Assembly: GCF_000092845.1 (NCBI RefSeq)
Contig: NC_014150.1
Location: 2,727,510-2,791,509 of the forward strand
Source: Brachyspira murdochii DSM 12563
Lineage (GTDB): Bacteria > Spirochaetota > Brachyspiria > Brachyspirales > Brachyspiraceae
Length of the DNA stretch: 64,000 nucleotides
Direction of reading: 5' to 3'
Position 1 is the first letter of the stretch; every line of letters starts with the position of its first letter. Positions 1 through 9,334 of this stretch are shown here, one piece after another. Made by a program: the position numbers and the translations under genes. The notes under the pieces are model-generated. The model ran no database searches, was not told the DNA's origin, and saw nothing but the letters and a program-made list of their open reading frames with translations.

Positions 1-1
1 A

Positions 2-2029
2 GAGTTTTTTAATGATTTTTTTGAGAACATAGTATTTAAAAATGATGATATAGATTATATAGAAGAGGATAATCTTCAGTATAGTAAAGAATCTAAAGAT
101 AAATCAGTATCTCTTCTTATATTAAACAGAAATATAGAAAATGAAAATATAGATTTAAATATAGAAAAAAGAACAGAATTAGAATCCTATTCAATAGCAA
201 AATACATAAAAAAATATTATAACAATAACTATAAAAATGTAGTAATACTTCTTCAAACATTTAAAAGATTAAATGTATACTTAAAGGCATTATCTGATTT
301 TCAAATACCTTATTATATTGACGGCGGAAATGGTTTTTATGAAAGAGAAGAGATTGTTTTAATAAAAACATTTTTAGAATATTTAATACTTAGAGATCAT
401 GCAAAATTGCCTTCACTGCTTAGAAGCGAATTATTTGATATAGATATAAACAATTTATCAGACTTTTTATTCAGCTTATTTATAAACGGGCTTGATATTA
501 ATGACTATTTTCCAAAAAATATAAATAATGAAGATAATTATAAAAAAATATCAGAAATAGCCTCTTCAAAAAGTTATTATGCTCAATTAAAGGAGGCAAA
601 AGAGCTTTTAAACTCAATAGAGAGCAAAGTATCTATGATGAACGCATCTGATATAATAGAGACTATATGTATTGATACAAACTTTTATAATTATTTAATG
701 ACTATGGAAGATGCTGAGCTTTCATATGCCAATATAGAAAAATTAAAAAAGATAGCCGATGAGTTTGAGAATCAGACCGGTAATAATGTTTATGATTTTG
801 TATTAAATTTGCAGAATGCCGGAGGAAATGAAGCCTATTCTTCAATACCTAAATTATCAGTAGATGCTGTAAAGATTATGACTATACATAAATCTAAGGG
901 TTTGGAATTTGAAAATGTATTTTTAGCTGGAATGGGTCATTATATGTCTCCTAAATATAAAGATTTTGATTTTATAGAGGATTATCCTTTTATAAGACTT
1001 CCAGTATATGAAAAAAATAAATATTATACATTAGATTTTTCATTCTTTGATAAAAGCTATAATGCTGAAAGTGAAGAGGCTGAAAAAAAAAGACTTCTTT
1101 ATGTAGCTTTGACACGTGCTTCTAACAATTTAATACTTTCAGGGGAGCATTCAAGAGGAAATAGCTACATGTCTTATATCAATAATTATATTTCTTATGA
1201 TGCTAAAAAACATCACACTGATATAAAAAGTGAAGAAAATGATGATTTTGTAATAGAAAATAGTTTGACTAATAAATTTATTAATTCATATTTATACGGA
1301 ATTGCCTTTGAGCCTAAAGATATAGTTAATAATACAGAAGCGGATATAGAAGATATGGTAAAAAAAATGGAAAGTATCAAAGAAAATAAAAATGAACTAA
1401 AAGCTAAAACTATATCAAATATTATGCCTTCTTTGAGAAATAAGTATGATAATCATTATAGTGATTTTGATATATCAAGTCTTCTTGACAGGAAAATATT
1501 AGAGCTTGAAAATTATATAAATAATGATGAAGAAGATTATGATGATGAAAATGTATTATTTATATCATTTAAAGATTTGGGTATTATAATACATAAAATG
1601 CTTGAACATTTTGATTATAATAAATATCTTAAAGAAAAAGATTTATATTTAGAAAAAGTTAAAACATTTGTGTTAAAAAGCAATATTCAGTACAATCAAA
1701 AGCAGTTATCTGATAGTTTAGATACAGCATTTAAAAAGTTATTTGAAAATGAACATATAAATAATATATTAAAAGGCGATGAAGAGATAGTATCAAGAGA
1801 GCATACATTTCAGGACTATGACGGAGAATATAGAACTACTGGAAAGATTGATATTATAACAAAGAATAAAAATGGAGAGTATTTTATTTTGGATTATAAA
1901 GTATCTAAGTTTAGCGAAGAGAGTATAAATTTTTATAAGCCTCAATTAGAAAGCTATAAATATATGTTTCAAAAGTCTTTTAATATAGATGAAAGCAAAA
2001 TAAATACTGGTATTATATTCTTAAAATAG
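2..2029 (+). CDS. addA: AddA-type ATP-dependent helicase/nuclease, C-terminal part (5' truncated by window edge)
   Basis: The frame is open from base 2, so the start lies outside the window; the TTG at 407 is internal. What remains is the C-terminal half of a UvrD/RecB-family helicase. Motif V appears as TIHKSKGLEFENVFL (about 881-925) and motif VI as RLLYVALTRASNNL (about 1093-1134). The end carries a RecB/AddA-type PD-(D/E)XK nuclease core, GKID followed by FILDYK (about 1840-1905). In this family the helicase and nuclease act with AddB in double-strand break processing and recombination. AddB would have to lie upstream, outside the window. The helicase plus C-terminal nuclease layout supports AddA over UvrD or PcrA, which lack the nuclease. 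The AddA/RecB distinction cannot be settled from this part. Confidence 0.8.
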   Translation, partial: EFFNDFFENIVFKNDDIDYIEEDNLQYSKESKDKSVSLLILNRNIENENIDLNIEKRTELESYSIAKYIKKYYNNNYKNVVILLQTFKRLNVYLKALSDFQIPYYIDGGNGFYEREEIVLIKTFLEYLILRDHAKLPSLLRSELFDIDINNLSDFLFSLFINGLDINDYFPKNINNEDNYKKISEIASSKSYYAQLKEAKELLNSIESKVSMMNASDIIETICIDTNFYNYLMTMEDAELSYANIEKLKKIADEFENQTGNNVYDFVLNLQNAGGNEAYSSIPKLSVDAVKIMTIHKSKGLEFENVFLAGMGHYMSPKYKDFDFIEDYPFIRLPVYEKNKYYTLDFSFFDKSYNAESEEAEKKRLLYVALTRASNNLILSGEHSRGNSYMSYINNYISYDAKKHHTDIKSEENDDFVIENSLTNKFINSYLYGIAFEPKDIVNNTEADIEDMVKKMESIKENKNELKAKTISNIMPSLRNKYDNHYSDFDISSLLDRKILELENYINNDEEDYDDENVLFISFKDLGIIIHKMLEHFDYNKYLKEKDLYLEKVKTFVLKSNIQYNQKQLSDSLDTAFKKLFENEHINNILKGDEEIVSREHTFQDYDGEYRTTGKIDIITKNKNGEYFILDYKVSKFSEESINFYKPQLESYKYMFQKSFNIDESKINTGIIFLK

Positions 2030-2263
2030 ATATTTATTATATGTAAAAATAAATAATTTATAATTTTTATACAGAAATATTTGCAGTATATTTAAATTTA
2101 ATAAAAGTCTGAATGATGCTTAATATTAGCTAATAATACGGAAATATAGTGTTTTTATATATTATCTTTGCATATTTTTATCAATTATATTCTATTGTAT
2201 TAATAATTTTCTTTACTTTTTTCTATTATAATGTATATATTATAATTATAAGGAAAAGAATTA

Positions 2264-2980
2264 ATGAAAAAAAGTGTAAAATATTTTTTATTATTAATAA
2301 TTTGTTTTGTATTAATGATATCATGTAATACTCAGGTTTTTCAAAACAGGTTTAAATTAAATAAAGCATATTCTCTGTATGAAAAAGGAAAAAATGCAGA
2401 TGATGATAAAGCCCTGCTTGATATAACTTCTACATATAATGATATTATTAATCAAAAAATATACGCTCAGGATAGGCTTGCTGCAGTATACCGAACATTA
2501 GCAGAGAGAAGTTTGGTAAAACAGCAGTACGGCTATTCGGCAAAATATTTTTCTGAAGCATTAAAAATACTTCCTAACAGTCCTTATTTAAGATACGGTC
2601 TTGGTATATCTTATGCTAATTTGGCAGAGAGTGCAGATACTGAAGAGAAGAAAACAAATTTTTTACAGAGAGCTGAAAATAATATTAATTTTGCCATTAG
2701 TAAAGATCCTAATAATGCTAACTATTATGCAGCTTTAGCATCTTTGAAAGGCTTGCAGCAAAATGATTATGAAGCAGCATTTGAAAGTATAAAAAAAGCA
2801 GTGGAGATGAATCCCAATAATGTAGACTATTTATTTATATTGGCTAGAATACAGTACAGCAGGGGGAATTATAATGAGGCGATAGCTGCATATAGGAAAA
2901 TATCAAATATTGCAGCGGAAAATAATATAAAACAAACTGCATTAAATAACATTAATCAAATAATAGGACAGCAAAATTGA
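2264..2980 (+). CDS. TPR-repeat lipoprotein
   Basis: A 238-residue exported protein. Its N-terminus is a typical lipoprotein signal: basic start, hydrophobic stretch, then ISC with Cys at about residue 21. The mature part is built of tetratricopeptide repeats, clearest as SAKYFSEALKILPNSPYLRYGLGISYANLA and EAAFESIKKAVEMNPNNVDYLFILARIQYSRGNYNEAI. TPR lipoproteins usually scaffold envelope complexes; no partner can be named here. An AAGGAAAAG ribosome site precedes the ATG. The stop codon overlaps the TTG start of dprA by four bases, which implies translational coupling. Confidence 0.75.
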   Translation: MKKSVKYFLLLIICFVLMISCNTQVFQNRFKLNKAYSLYEKGKNADDDKALLDITSTYNDIINQKIYAQDRLAAVYRTLAERSLVKQQYGYSAKYFSEALKILPNSPYLRYGLGISYANLAESADTEEKKTNFLQRAENNINFAISKDPNNANYYAALASLKGLQQNDYEAAFESIKKAVEMNPNNVDYLFILARIQYSRGNYNEAIAAYRKISNIAAENNIKQTALNNINQIIGQQN

Positions 2981-4257
2981 GTACAGATAATAATGATATC
3001 AAAACATATTTGATTGCCTTAAATCAAATTGATAAAGTAGGAGATAAAAGAATATCTGAGCTTATTAACCATTATGAATCTGTAGAAAATATTTTTGAAG
3101 ATAAAGAAGAAAATATAAAAGATTTGCTTAAAAAGAAATTCAAATCTCAAATAGGAAATTTTTATAAAAATGAAATATTAGATAAAGCAAATGAAATAGT
3201 AAATAAATCAAGAGATTACGGGATAGGGATATTAAGTTTATTTGATGAAGAATATCCTTTTAACTTAAAACAAATAGATAATCCTCCTTATATACTTTAT
3301 TACAAAGGAGATTTAAAAAAGTTAAGAAGAAATGCTATTGCAATAGTAGGAACAAGGGAGCCTGCTAATGAAAGCCGCAAATATTCCTTTGAGCTTGCAA
3401 GTAAATTATCTTCTTTAAATATTACTGTAGTATCCGGAATGGCTAAGGGGGTAGACAGAGAGGCACATCTTGGAGCGATATCATCTCTTGTTAATACTGC
3501 TGCTGTTTTGGGAAACGGAATAGACACTGTTTATCCTTCTGAAAACTTAAAAATATATAATAAATTAATAGAAAAAGGCATAATAGTAAGCGAGTTTGAA
3601 ATAGGAAGAAAACCAGATAGAATGAATTTCCCTAGAAGAAACAGAATTATATCAGGGCTTTCATATGCTGTTGTTATGGTTGAAGCAGCAAGCAAGTCTG
3701 GTGCTTTGATTACAGTTGATTATGCTCTTAATCAGGGAAGAGATGTTTATATAGCTCCTTATGATGAGAAAAATAATGCTTATTTCGGAAATCATAAATT
3801 ATATAAAGATGGTGCTAAAATAGCATATGGAGTACAGGATATATTAGAAGATTTTGATTCTATATTTTCAAACGATGATGATTATTTGAAAATGAAATTA
3901 AAATATTTTGAAGGCGGAGATATAAGTAATAAATCCAAAGAAAAAAATAAAAAAGAAGAAAATAGAGAGAAAAAAGAAAATAAAAAATATAAAGAACAAA
4001 CTGCAGAAATTAATAAAAAACATGACAAAAAAAATGATAATAAAATTAAAGAAAAAAATAATGAACTTATCAGTAATTTGAATAATGAAGAAACTTCGCT
4101 TTACAATATAATAAAAAAATCGGATAAAATACATATAGATGATATAGTAGAAGAGAGTAATATAAAAGTGCATACAGCAGCATCAGTTTTAATGCAGCTT
4201 GAAATTAAGGGTATTATAAAACAGTTATCTGGAAAATATTATACTATAGAAAAATAA
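2977..4257 (+). CDS. dprA: DNA-processing protein DprA (Smf)
   Basis: DprA binds incoming single-stranded DNA and loads RecA during transformation or recombination. The Rossmann-like core is clear: IAIVGTREPA (residues about 121-130), SGMAKGVDREAH (about 153-164), and downstream NFPRRNRIISGLS and KSGALITVDYALNQGRDVY. A strongly Lys/Glu/Asn-rich linker (about 305-365) leads to a C-terminal winged-helix domain (about 365-426) ending in QLEIKGIIKQLSGKYY. At 426 residues it is longer than many DprA proteins because of the linker. The start is TTG, overlapping the preceding lipoprotein stop. topA follows after 38 bases, a common dprA-topA order. Natural transformation is not shown by this gene alone. 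Confidence 0.93.
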   Translation: MSTDNNDIKTYLIALNQIDKVGDKRISELINHYESVENIFEDKEENIKDLLKKKFKSQIGNFYKNEILDKANEIVNKSRDYGIGILSLFDEEYPFNLKQIDNPPYILYYKGDLKKLRRNAIAIVGTREPANESRKYSFELASKLSSLNITVVSGMAKGVDREAHLGAISSLVNTAAVLGNGIDTVYPSENLKIYNKLIEKGIIVSEFEIGRKPDRMNFPRRNRIISGLSYAVVMVEAASKSGALITVDYALNQGRDVYIAPYDEKNNAYFGNHKLYKDGAKIAYGVQDILEDFDSIFSNDDDYLKMKLKYFEGGDISNKSKEKNKKEENREKKENKKYKEQTAEINKKHDKKNDNKIKEKNNELISNLNNEETSLYNIIKKSDKIHIDDIVEESNIKVHTAASVLMQLEIKGIIKQLSGKYYTIEK

Positions 4258-4295
4258 AAATTATAACTTTTTAGGATATTAAAGGAGATTTAACT

Positions 4296-6443
4296 ATGTC
4301 TGATACAACAACAGAAGCAAAAGTAAAAAAAACAGCAGGCAGAAAATCTAAAAAAGAGTCTAAGAAGAAGAAACTTGTTATTGTAGAGTCTCCTGCAAAA
4401 GCTAAAACTATTAACAGATATTTAGGATCTGATTATCTTGTAATGTCATCAATGGGGCATTTAATAGACTTGCCTAGAAGCAGACTTGCTATAGATGTTG
4501 ATCATGGATTTGAACCTGAATATATTACAATAAGAGGAAGAGCTAAAATATTAAATGATTTAAAAAAAGAAGCTAAAAAGGCAGAAGAAGTTTTACTAGC
4601 AGCTGACGATGATAGAGAGGGAGAAAGCATTGCTTGGCATATAGGAAATAAAATCAGAGGAGTAAACTCTGCTGTACCTATAAAAAGAATAGTTTTTCAT
4701 GAGATAACTAAAGATGCATTAAAAGAAGCAATAGATCAGCCTAGAGATATAGATATTTCAAAAGTAAATGCTCAAAAGGCAAGAAGGGTATTAGACAGGC
4801 TTATCGGTTATAATCTTAGTCCTTTGCTTTGGGAAAAGATAAAAAGAGGACTTTCAGCCGGACGTGTACAAAATGTTGCTCTACTTATAATATGCAATAG
4901 AGAAGATGAAATTGAAACTTTTGTTCCAGTAGAATATTGGACATTCGGAGTATTTTTAAAGCATAAAAATAAAGAGTTTTTAGCAGATCTCCAGAAATAT
5001 AAAGGGGAAAAACCAGATTTAAAAACAAAACAAGATGTTGAAGATATAATGGAACATCTTAAAGATAAAACATATACAGTTTCAAGCATAGAGGTAAAAG
5101 ACAGACTAAGAAATCCAACAGCCCCATATACTACAAGTAAACTTCAGCAGGCAGCGAGCAGTGCATTAGGATACAGTGCTTCAAAAACTATGCAGGTGGC
5201 TCAGTCGCTTTATGAAGGGGTAGATATAGCAGGAGAGGCAACAGGGTTAATAACTTATATGCGTACTGATAGTGTTAGAATATCTCCAGTGGCACAGGAA
5301 CAGGCAAGAGAGTTTATAGGAAAAGAGTATGGAAGTAATTATTTGCCTGCAGAACCTCCTGCATACTCAGTAAAAAAGAATGCCCAAGACGCACACGAAG
5401 CTATAAGACCTACTAATGTATTTTTAACTCCAGACAGCATTAAAGAATATTTAAAAACAGATCAATATAAACTGTATAAACTTATATGGGAGAGATTTGT
5501 ATCTTCTCAAATGCTTCCAGCCAAAATGAAAAATACAAGAGCTATTATAACAGCAGGCGACTGCGAGTTTTCATTATCTTCATCAAAAATAGAGTTTGAC
5601 GGATTTATGAAAGTTCTTACAATAGATAAAGAAGATAAAGAAAAGGCTTCAAAAATGCCTAATTTGTCAAAAGATGATGTTTGCGAATTTGTTGAAAATA
5701 ATCCGCAGCAGCATTTTACAACTCCTCCTCCTAGATATACTGATGCTTCTCTCGTTAAAATATTAGAAGAATCAGGTATAGGAAGACCTTCTACTTATGC
5801 TCCTACAATAAAAACTATCATATCAAGGCACTATGTACAGAGAAAAGGTAAGCAGTTAGTACCTACAGAATTAGGTAAATTAGTTAATGAACTTATAAGC
5901 GAAAACTTCCCAGAACTCGTTAATATTAACTTTACAGCTGATATGGAAAGTAAACTTGATAAAATAGAAGACGATAATATAGAATGGAATAATATATTAA
6001 AAGAATTCTATCCTCATTTTTTGGATACATTGAAAACAGCTACTGAAAATATCAACAATATGAAAGACTTTTTCAATGAAGAAACAGATTTTATATGCGA
6101 GAAATGCGGTAAGAAGATGATTAAGCGTTTGGGAAGATACGGGTATTTTATAGCATGTTCCGGATTTCCTGAATGCAAAAACACTAAAGGTATATCATTC
6201 GGTATTTGTCCTAAATGCGGAGGTGATATAACTTTGAAACGTTCAAAAAGAGGAAGAGAATTTTACGGCTGTTCCAATTATCCTAAATGCGATTTTGTAA
6301 GCTGGGATAAACCTCTTCAAGAGCCTTGTCCTAAATGCGGAGGACTTATGGTTGAGAAGAATATTAAAAACAAAGGATTGTTTAAAGTTTGTATCAAGGA
6401 AGATTGCGGTTATTCAGAGGAGATAAAAGAAGACGAAGAATAA
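4296..6443 (+). CDS. topA: DNA topoisomerase I (type IA)
   Basis: Relaxes negatively supercoiled DNA. A Lys-rich N-terminal tail (residues 1-27) precedes the TOPRIM domain (KLVIVESPAKAKTI, then DDDREGE). The active-site tyrosine sits in LITYMRTDSVRIS at about residue 321. Gate residues follow in AHEAIRPT and GIGRPSTYAPTI. The C-terminus has three zinc-ribbon modules of the type CxxCG...C...C, the first starting CEKCGKKM, the second CPKCGGDI and the third CPKCGGLM; in the third the spacing of the second Cys pair is wider. Total length of 715 fits the family. AAAGGAGA lies about ten bases before the ATG. The 3' end overlaps the amidase frame. Confidence 0.97.
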   Translation: MSDTTTEAKVKKTAGRKSKKESKKKKLVIVESPAKAKTINRYLGSDYLVMSSMGHLIDLPRSRLAIDVDHGFEPEYITIRGRAKILNDLKKEAKKAEEVLLAADDDREGESIAWHIGNKIRGVNSAVPIKRIVFHEITKDALKEAIDQPRDIDISKVNAQKARRVLDRLIGYNLSPLLWEKIKRGLSAGRVQNVALLIICNREDEIETFVPVEYWTFGVFLKHKNKEFLADLQKYKGEKPDLKTKQDVEDIMEHLKDKTYTVSSIEVKDRLRNPTAPYTTSKLQQAASSALGYSASKTMQVAQSLYEGVDIAGEATGLITYMRTDSVRISPVAQEQAREFIGKEYGSNYLPAEPPAYSVKKNAQDAHEAIRPTNVFLTPDSIKEYLKTDQYKLYKLIWERFVSSQMLPAKMKNTRAIITAGDCEFSLSSSKIEFDGFMKVLTIDKEDKEKASKMPNLSKDDVCEFVENNPQQHFTTPPPRYTDASLVKILEESGIGRPSTYAPTIKTIISRHYVQRKGKQLVPTELGKLVNELISENFPELVNINFTADMESKLDKIEDDNIEWNNILKEFYPHFLDTLKTATENINNMKDFFNEETDFICEKCGKKMIKRLGRYGYFIACSGFPECKNTKGISFGICPKCGGDITLKRSKRGREFYGCSNYPKCDFVSWDKPLQEPCPKCGGLMVEKNIKNKGLFKVCIKEDCGYSEEIKEDEE

Positions 6444-7333
6444 CATTAATTTTTATTTTGGTATTAATTCTATTTAATACATGCTTTTTATACAGTCAGA
6501 ATAATGACAAAATAAAGTTAAACAATTTAAATATAAAGCCTGAAGATTTAAAAAATGCTTTTAATCCTGCTGTAAATAAATTTAATGAAAAAACTATATC
6601 TACTATTATAATAGACCCCGGACATGGCGGAAAAGACCCCGGAGCCATTGGAGTAAATAAATTGTTTGAAAAAGATGTAGTTTTGTCTTTTTCGCTTGAA
6701 TTAAAAAAAGAGTTAGAAGAATTACTTCCAGATGTAAGAATAGTTTTAACGCGTACTAATGACATATATCCTACACTTGAAGAGCGTTTTAAGATAGCAA
6801 ATGAGGCTGCTAAAATAAATACTGATAAATCCAAAAATGCATTATTTGTGAGTGTGCATGCTAATGCATCTTTTAGTACTAGTGCCAGAGGTTTTGAGGC
6901 TTATTTTGTAAGTGCTCAGGAATCAAGCGAATATGCTAGGGCAGTGTCTATGTTTGAAAATAATGCCTTAGTAAAGTTTGATAATATAGATACTTCAAGA
7001 TACGAAAATGATTCCTCACAGATAACACATAATTATATGCTTATAGAGCAGTATCAAAAAGAAAGCCGATTATTAGCAGAATCAATTACAGAAGAAGTGC
7101 TTAAAGTATCTGGGGTAGCAAGGAGAACTAAACCAGTACAGAATGCTTTATTTTATGTATTAAAAGGTGCTATTATGCCTTCTACTTTAATAGAGTTAGG
7201 TTTTATTACCAACCCGGAAGACGCCAAACTTATGAATACAAAAGAGACAAGGCTAAAAATGGTAAAAGCTGCTGCCAATGGTATAAAAAAATATATAGAA
7301 CTCTTTGAAAAAACTAAAGGTTTTACAAAATAA
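6389..7333 (+). CDS. N-acetylmuramoyl-L-alanine amidase (AmiC/CwlD family), exported
   Basis: A zinc amidase that cuts between MurNAc and the stem peptide, for cell separation or wall turnover. Catalytic-domain motifs are IIIDPGHGGKDPGAIG (zinc His), an acidic ELxxxL region, SVHANAS (second zinc His) and LIELGFITNPEDAKLM (catalytic Glu). An Arg-rich segment and a hydrophobic stretch (RRRRITLIFILVLILF) form the signal peptide, probably cleaved near LYSQ. The start is uncertain. No ATG lies before the signal peptide, so TTG at 6389 or TTG at 6404 (inside topA, the latter after AAGGA) must be used. This gives a 40-55 base overlap with topA and points to coupling. Confidence 0.88.
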   Translation: MYQGRLRLFRGDKRRRRITLIFILVLILFNTCFLYSQNNDKIKLNNLNIKPEDLKNAFNPAVNKFNEKTISTIIIDPGHGGKDPGAIGVNKLFEKDVVLSFSLELKKELEELLPDVRIVLTRTNDIYPTLEERFKIANEAAKINTDKSKNALFVSVHANASFSTSARGFEAYFVSAQESSEYARAVSMFENNALVKFDNIDTSRYENDSSQITHNYMLIEQYQKESRLLAESITEEVLKVSGVARRTKPVQNALFYVLKGAIMPSTLIELGFITNPEDAKLMNTKETRLKMVKAAANGIKKYIELFEKTKGFTK

Positions 7334-7387
7334 TTTTTTGAATATATAATAATATCATAAATCATTTAATAATAACTTGGAATAAAT

Positions 7388-8716
7388 ATGGAACTTCAAT
7401 TAAGAAATATAGGAATGATAAAAGAAGCTGATATAGTATTAGATGGGCTTACTTTGATAGCAGGAGAAAATGATACGGGAAAAAGCACAGTAGGAAAGGC
7501 TTTATATGCTGTAGTTGCTGGGTTGAATAATGCTGAAAAAAACTATAAAGAATATGTTGAAGAAATAAAAATATATCCAATAACAAGAAATATAATAAGA
7601 AAATTAGAAAATGAGTTTATAAAAAAAATGAATGATAAAAACTCTTTGGTTAGAAAAAATAAATTAGATATTAATGATTTTCAAGAAAAAATAAATGAAA
7701 TAAGAAGATTTTTTAATTTTAATACAGATAATTTAGATAAATATTATTATGTATTTGAGGAATTTAAAAATTTACTTCAAACATATGATTTATACAACTG
7801 TATAGAAGAAGATATTCAAGAATATTTTAATATATTAATAAATAAACCAAATATTAATGAAATAAAACATTATAGTGTTAAACAGCATATATTAAATGAA
7901 TTAAAAAATAATATACAATCTTTTAATGCTGAAAAATCAAATATATCTATATTGGAAGATAATAATAAAATTATAAATATAGATATTATCAATAATCAAT
8001 TTAATGATGATGAATTGATAGGAAATGTATATGCATCTGACATAACATATATAGAAACTCCATTTATATTTAATATGATAGAAAATAATATTTTTTATTA
8101 TAAATTAAGAAACTATAAGGTTGATAATCATTTAGTAGATTTAGGAACAAAAATAATTGAAAATAGAAGAAAATATATAACAGACAATAATTATTTTCTT
8201 TTTGAAGAATTAAATAAAACAAAAAAATTATCAGATAGTATACAAAAAAATATAAATGGCTCTGTAGAATATGACAGAAGCAAAGATTTAATTTTATTTA
8301 AAAGAAATAATAACTATATAGAACTTTCAAATACTGCAGTTGGTATAAAATCTTTCGCTATAATAGATTTGCTGCTTAAATCTGGTATTTTTAATGATAA
8401 ACATATTTTGATACTTGATGAGCCTGAAGTACATTTGCATCCTAAATGGCAGATTGAATATGCTAAACTTATGGTTAAAATGGCTGAAGAATTGGATATA
8501 CAAATTTTAATAAATTCTCATAGTCCTTATTTTATAGAGGCTATACAAAAGTATTCTGAAAAGTCAGAAAAAATTGCTGATAAAACTAACTTTTATTTAA
8601 GTGAAAAACAAGATGATGGTTATGCTTTGATAAAAAATGTTAATGGTAATTTGAAATTAATATATGATACCTTATATGAAGCATATGATATTTTAGACAA
8701 GGATATGCTTAATTGA
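7388..8716 (+). CDS. AAA/ABC-type ATPase of the OLD-like (AAA_21) family, possible defence ATPase
   Basis: A 442-residue soluble ATPase related to SMC/RecF/OLD proteins. Walker A is GENDTGKST (residues 26-34). A long, variable, Asn/Lys-rich middle part follows. LSNTAVGIKSF (about 317-327) stands in the ABC-signature position, Walker B is ILILDEPEVHLHP (about 339-351), and INSHSPYFIEAI gives the switch His. There is no TOPRIM nuclease domain after the ATPase, unlike classical OLD. The neighbour 8720-9319 starts four bases after the stop-codon end and carries a nuclease-like motif. ATPase plus separate nuclease is the layout of defence pairs such as Septu, but the partner here is not an HNH protein. 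Function is inferred from family and context only. Confidence 0.8.
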   Translation: MELQLRNIGMIKEADIVLDGLTLIAGENDTGKSTVGKALYAVVAGLNNAEKNYKEYVEEIKIYPITRNIIRKLENEFIKKMNDKNSLVRKNKLDINDFQEKINEIRRFFNFNTDNLDKYYYVFEEFKNLLQTYDLYNCIEEDIQEYFNILINKPNINEIKHYSVKQHILNELKNNIQSFNAEKSNISILEDNNKIINIDIINNQFNDDELIGNVYASDITYIETPFIFNMIENNIFYYKLRNYKVDNHLVDLGTKIIENRRKYITDNNYFLFEELNKTKKLSDSIQKNINGSVEYDRSKDLILFKRNNNYIELSNTAVGIKSFAIIDLLLKSGIFNDKHILILDEPEVHLHPKWQIEYAKLMVKMAEELDIQILINSHSPYFIEAIQKYSEKSEKIADKTNFYLSEKQDDGYALIKNVNGNLKLIYDTLYEAYDILDKDMLN

Positions 8717-8719
8717 ATT

Positions 8720-9319
8720 ATGATTGATTATAATGAAATAAAAAGAAGATTAGAAAATAATTATAAAGATTGCTATAGCACTATAACAGAAATTTCTTCA
8801 GATAATAGAGATAAAAACAAAACAATATTATTTATTGTAAATAATAAAATATCGATTAACTTTGATGCGAAATTATCAAAAAAATTTAAATCTGAAAATG
8901 AGACTCAAGGAAATACTGAATTCAAATCTGTAGATATGCTGCATATAAAAAATGATACCATAGATTTAATTGAGTTTAAAAATATTACAAGTAAAAAAGA
9001 TAATTATTATAATAAATTAAAAGTTCAAGGAATAGAAAGTTTAATAGTATTATTTAAATTGTTAAAAAAAGAGAAGTTAATAGAAACATTTAATCAGTTA
9101 TTTGATTTTAATTTTATTAAAATCAATTACTATATAATAGTACCAGATGATTTATCACCAAATCAATATTCAGATAATAATAGAAATAGAAACAGATTGC
9201 AAAAAATATGTTTATTTTCAAGATTAGAAAGTGAGTACAGCGGTAAATTTTTTTATGATGTATCATCATATACGGCAAACTCATTTAATAAAAATTATAT
9301 TGATGTGTATATAAATTGA
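8720..9319 (+). CDS. Hypothetical protein with PD-(D/E)XK-like motif, partner of the ATPase
   Basis: I do not recognise a named family. The protein has 199 residues, no signal peptide and no membrane segment. Residues 67-87 contain a possible PD-(D/E)XK nuclease core: E67, then D72 in VDMLHI, then E85-x-K87 in IDLIEFKN, at the spacing expected for a beta-hairpin carrying D...ExK. The rest is Lys/Asn-rich with alternating strand and helix character. The ATG is three bases after the ATPase stop, so the two are almost certainly co-translated. The gene ends 15 bases before the convergent glycosyltransferase stop. A nuclease role is an inference from the motif and pairing; no known effector was matched. 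Confidence 0.65.
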   Translation: MIDYNEIKRRLENNYKDCYSTITEISSDNRDKNKTILFIVNNKISINFDAKLSKKFKSENETQGNTEFKSVDMLHIKNDTIDLIEFKNITSKKDNYYNKLKVQGIESLIVLFKLLKKEKLIETFNQLFDFNFIKINYYIIVPDDLSPNQYSDNNRNRNRLQKICLFSRLESEYSGKFFYDVSSYTANSFNKNYIDVYIN

Positions 9320-9334
9320 TCTAATATTTTATAA

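Noticed and set aside
407-2029. TTG 407 as start of the AddA-type gene
   Set aside because: The same frame is open from base 2 and continues helicase sequence; the start is outside the window.
3898-4173. Minus-strand ORF rich in Phe and Ile
   Set aside because: It is the antisense of the Lys/Glu-rich linker of dprA.
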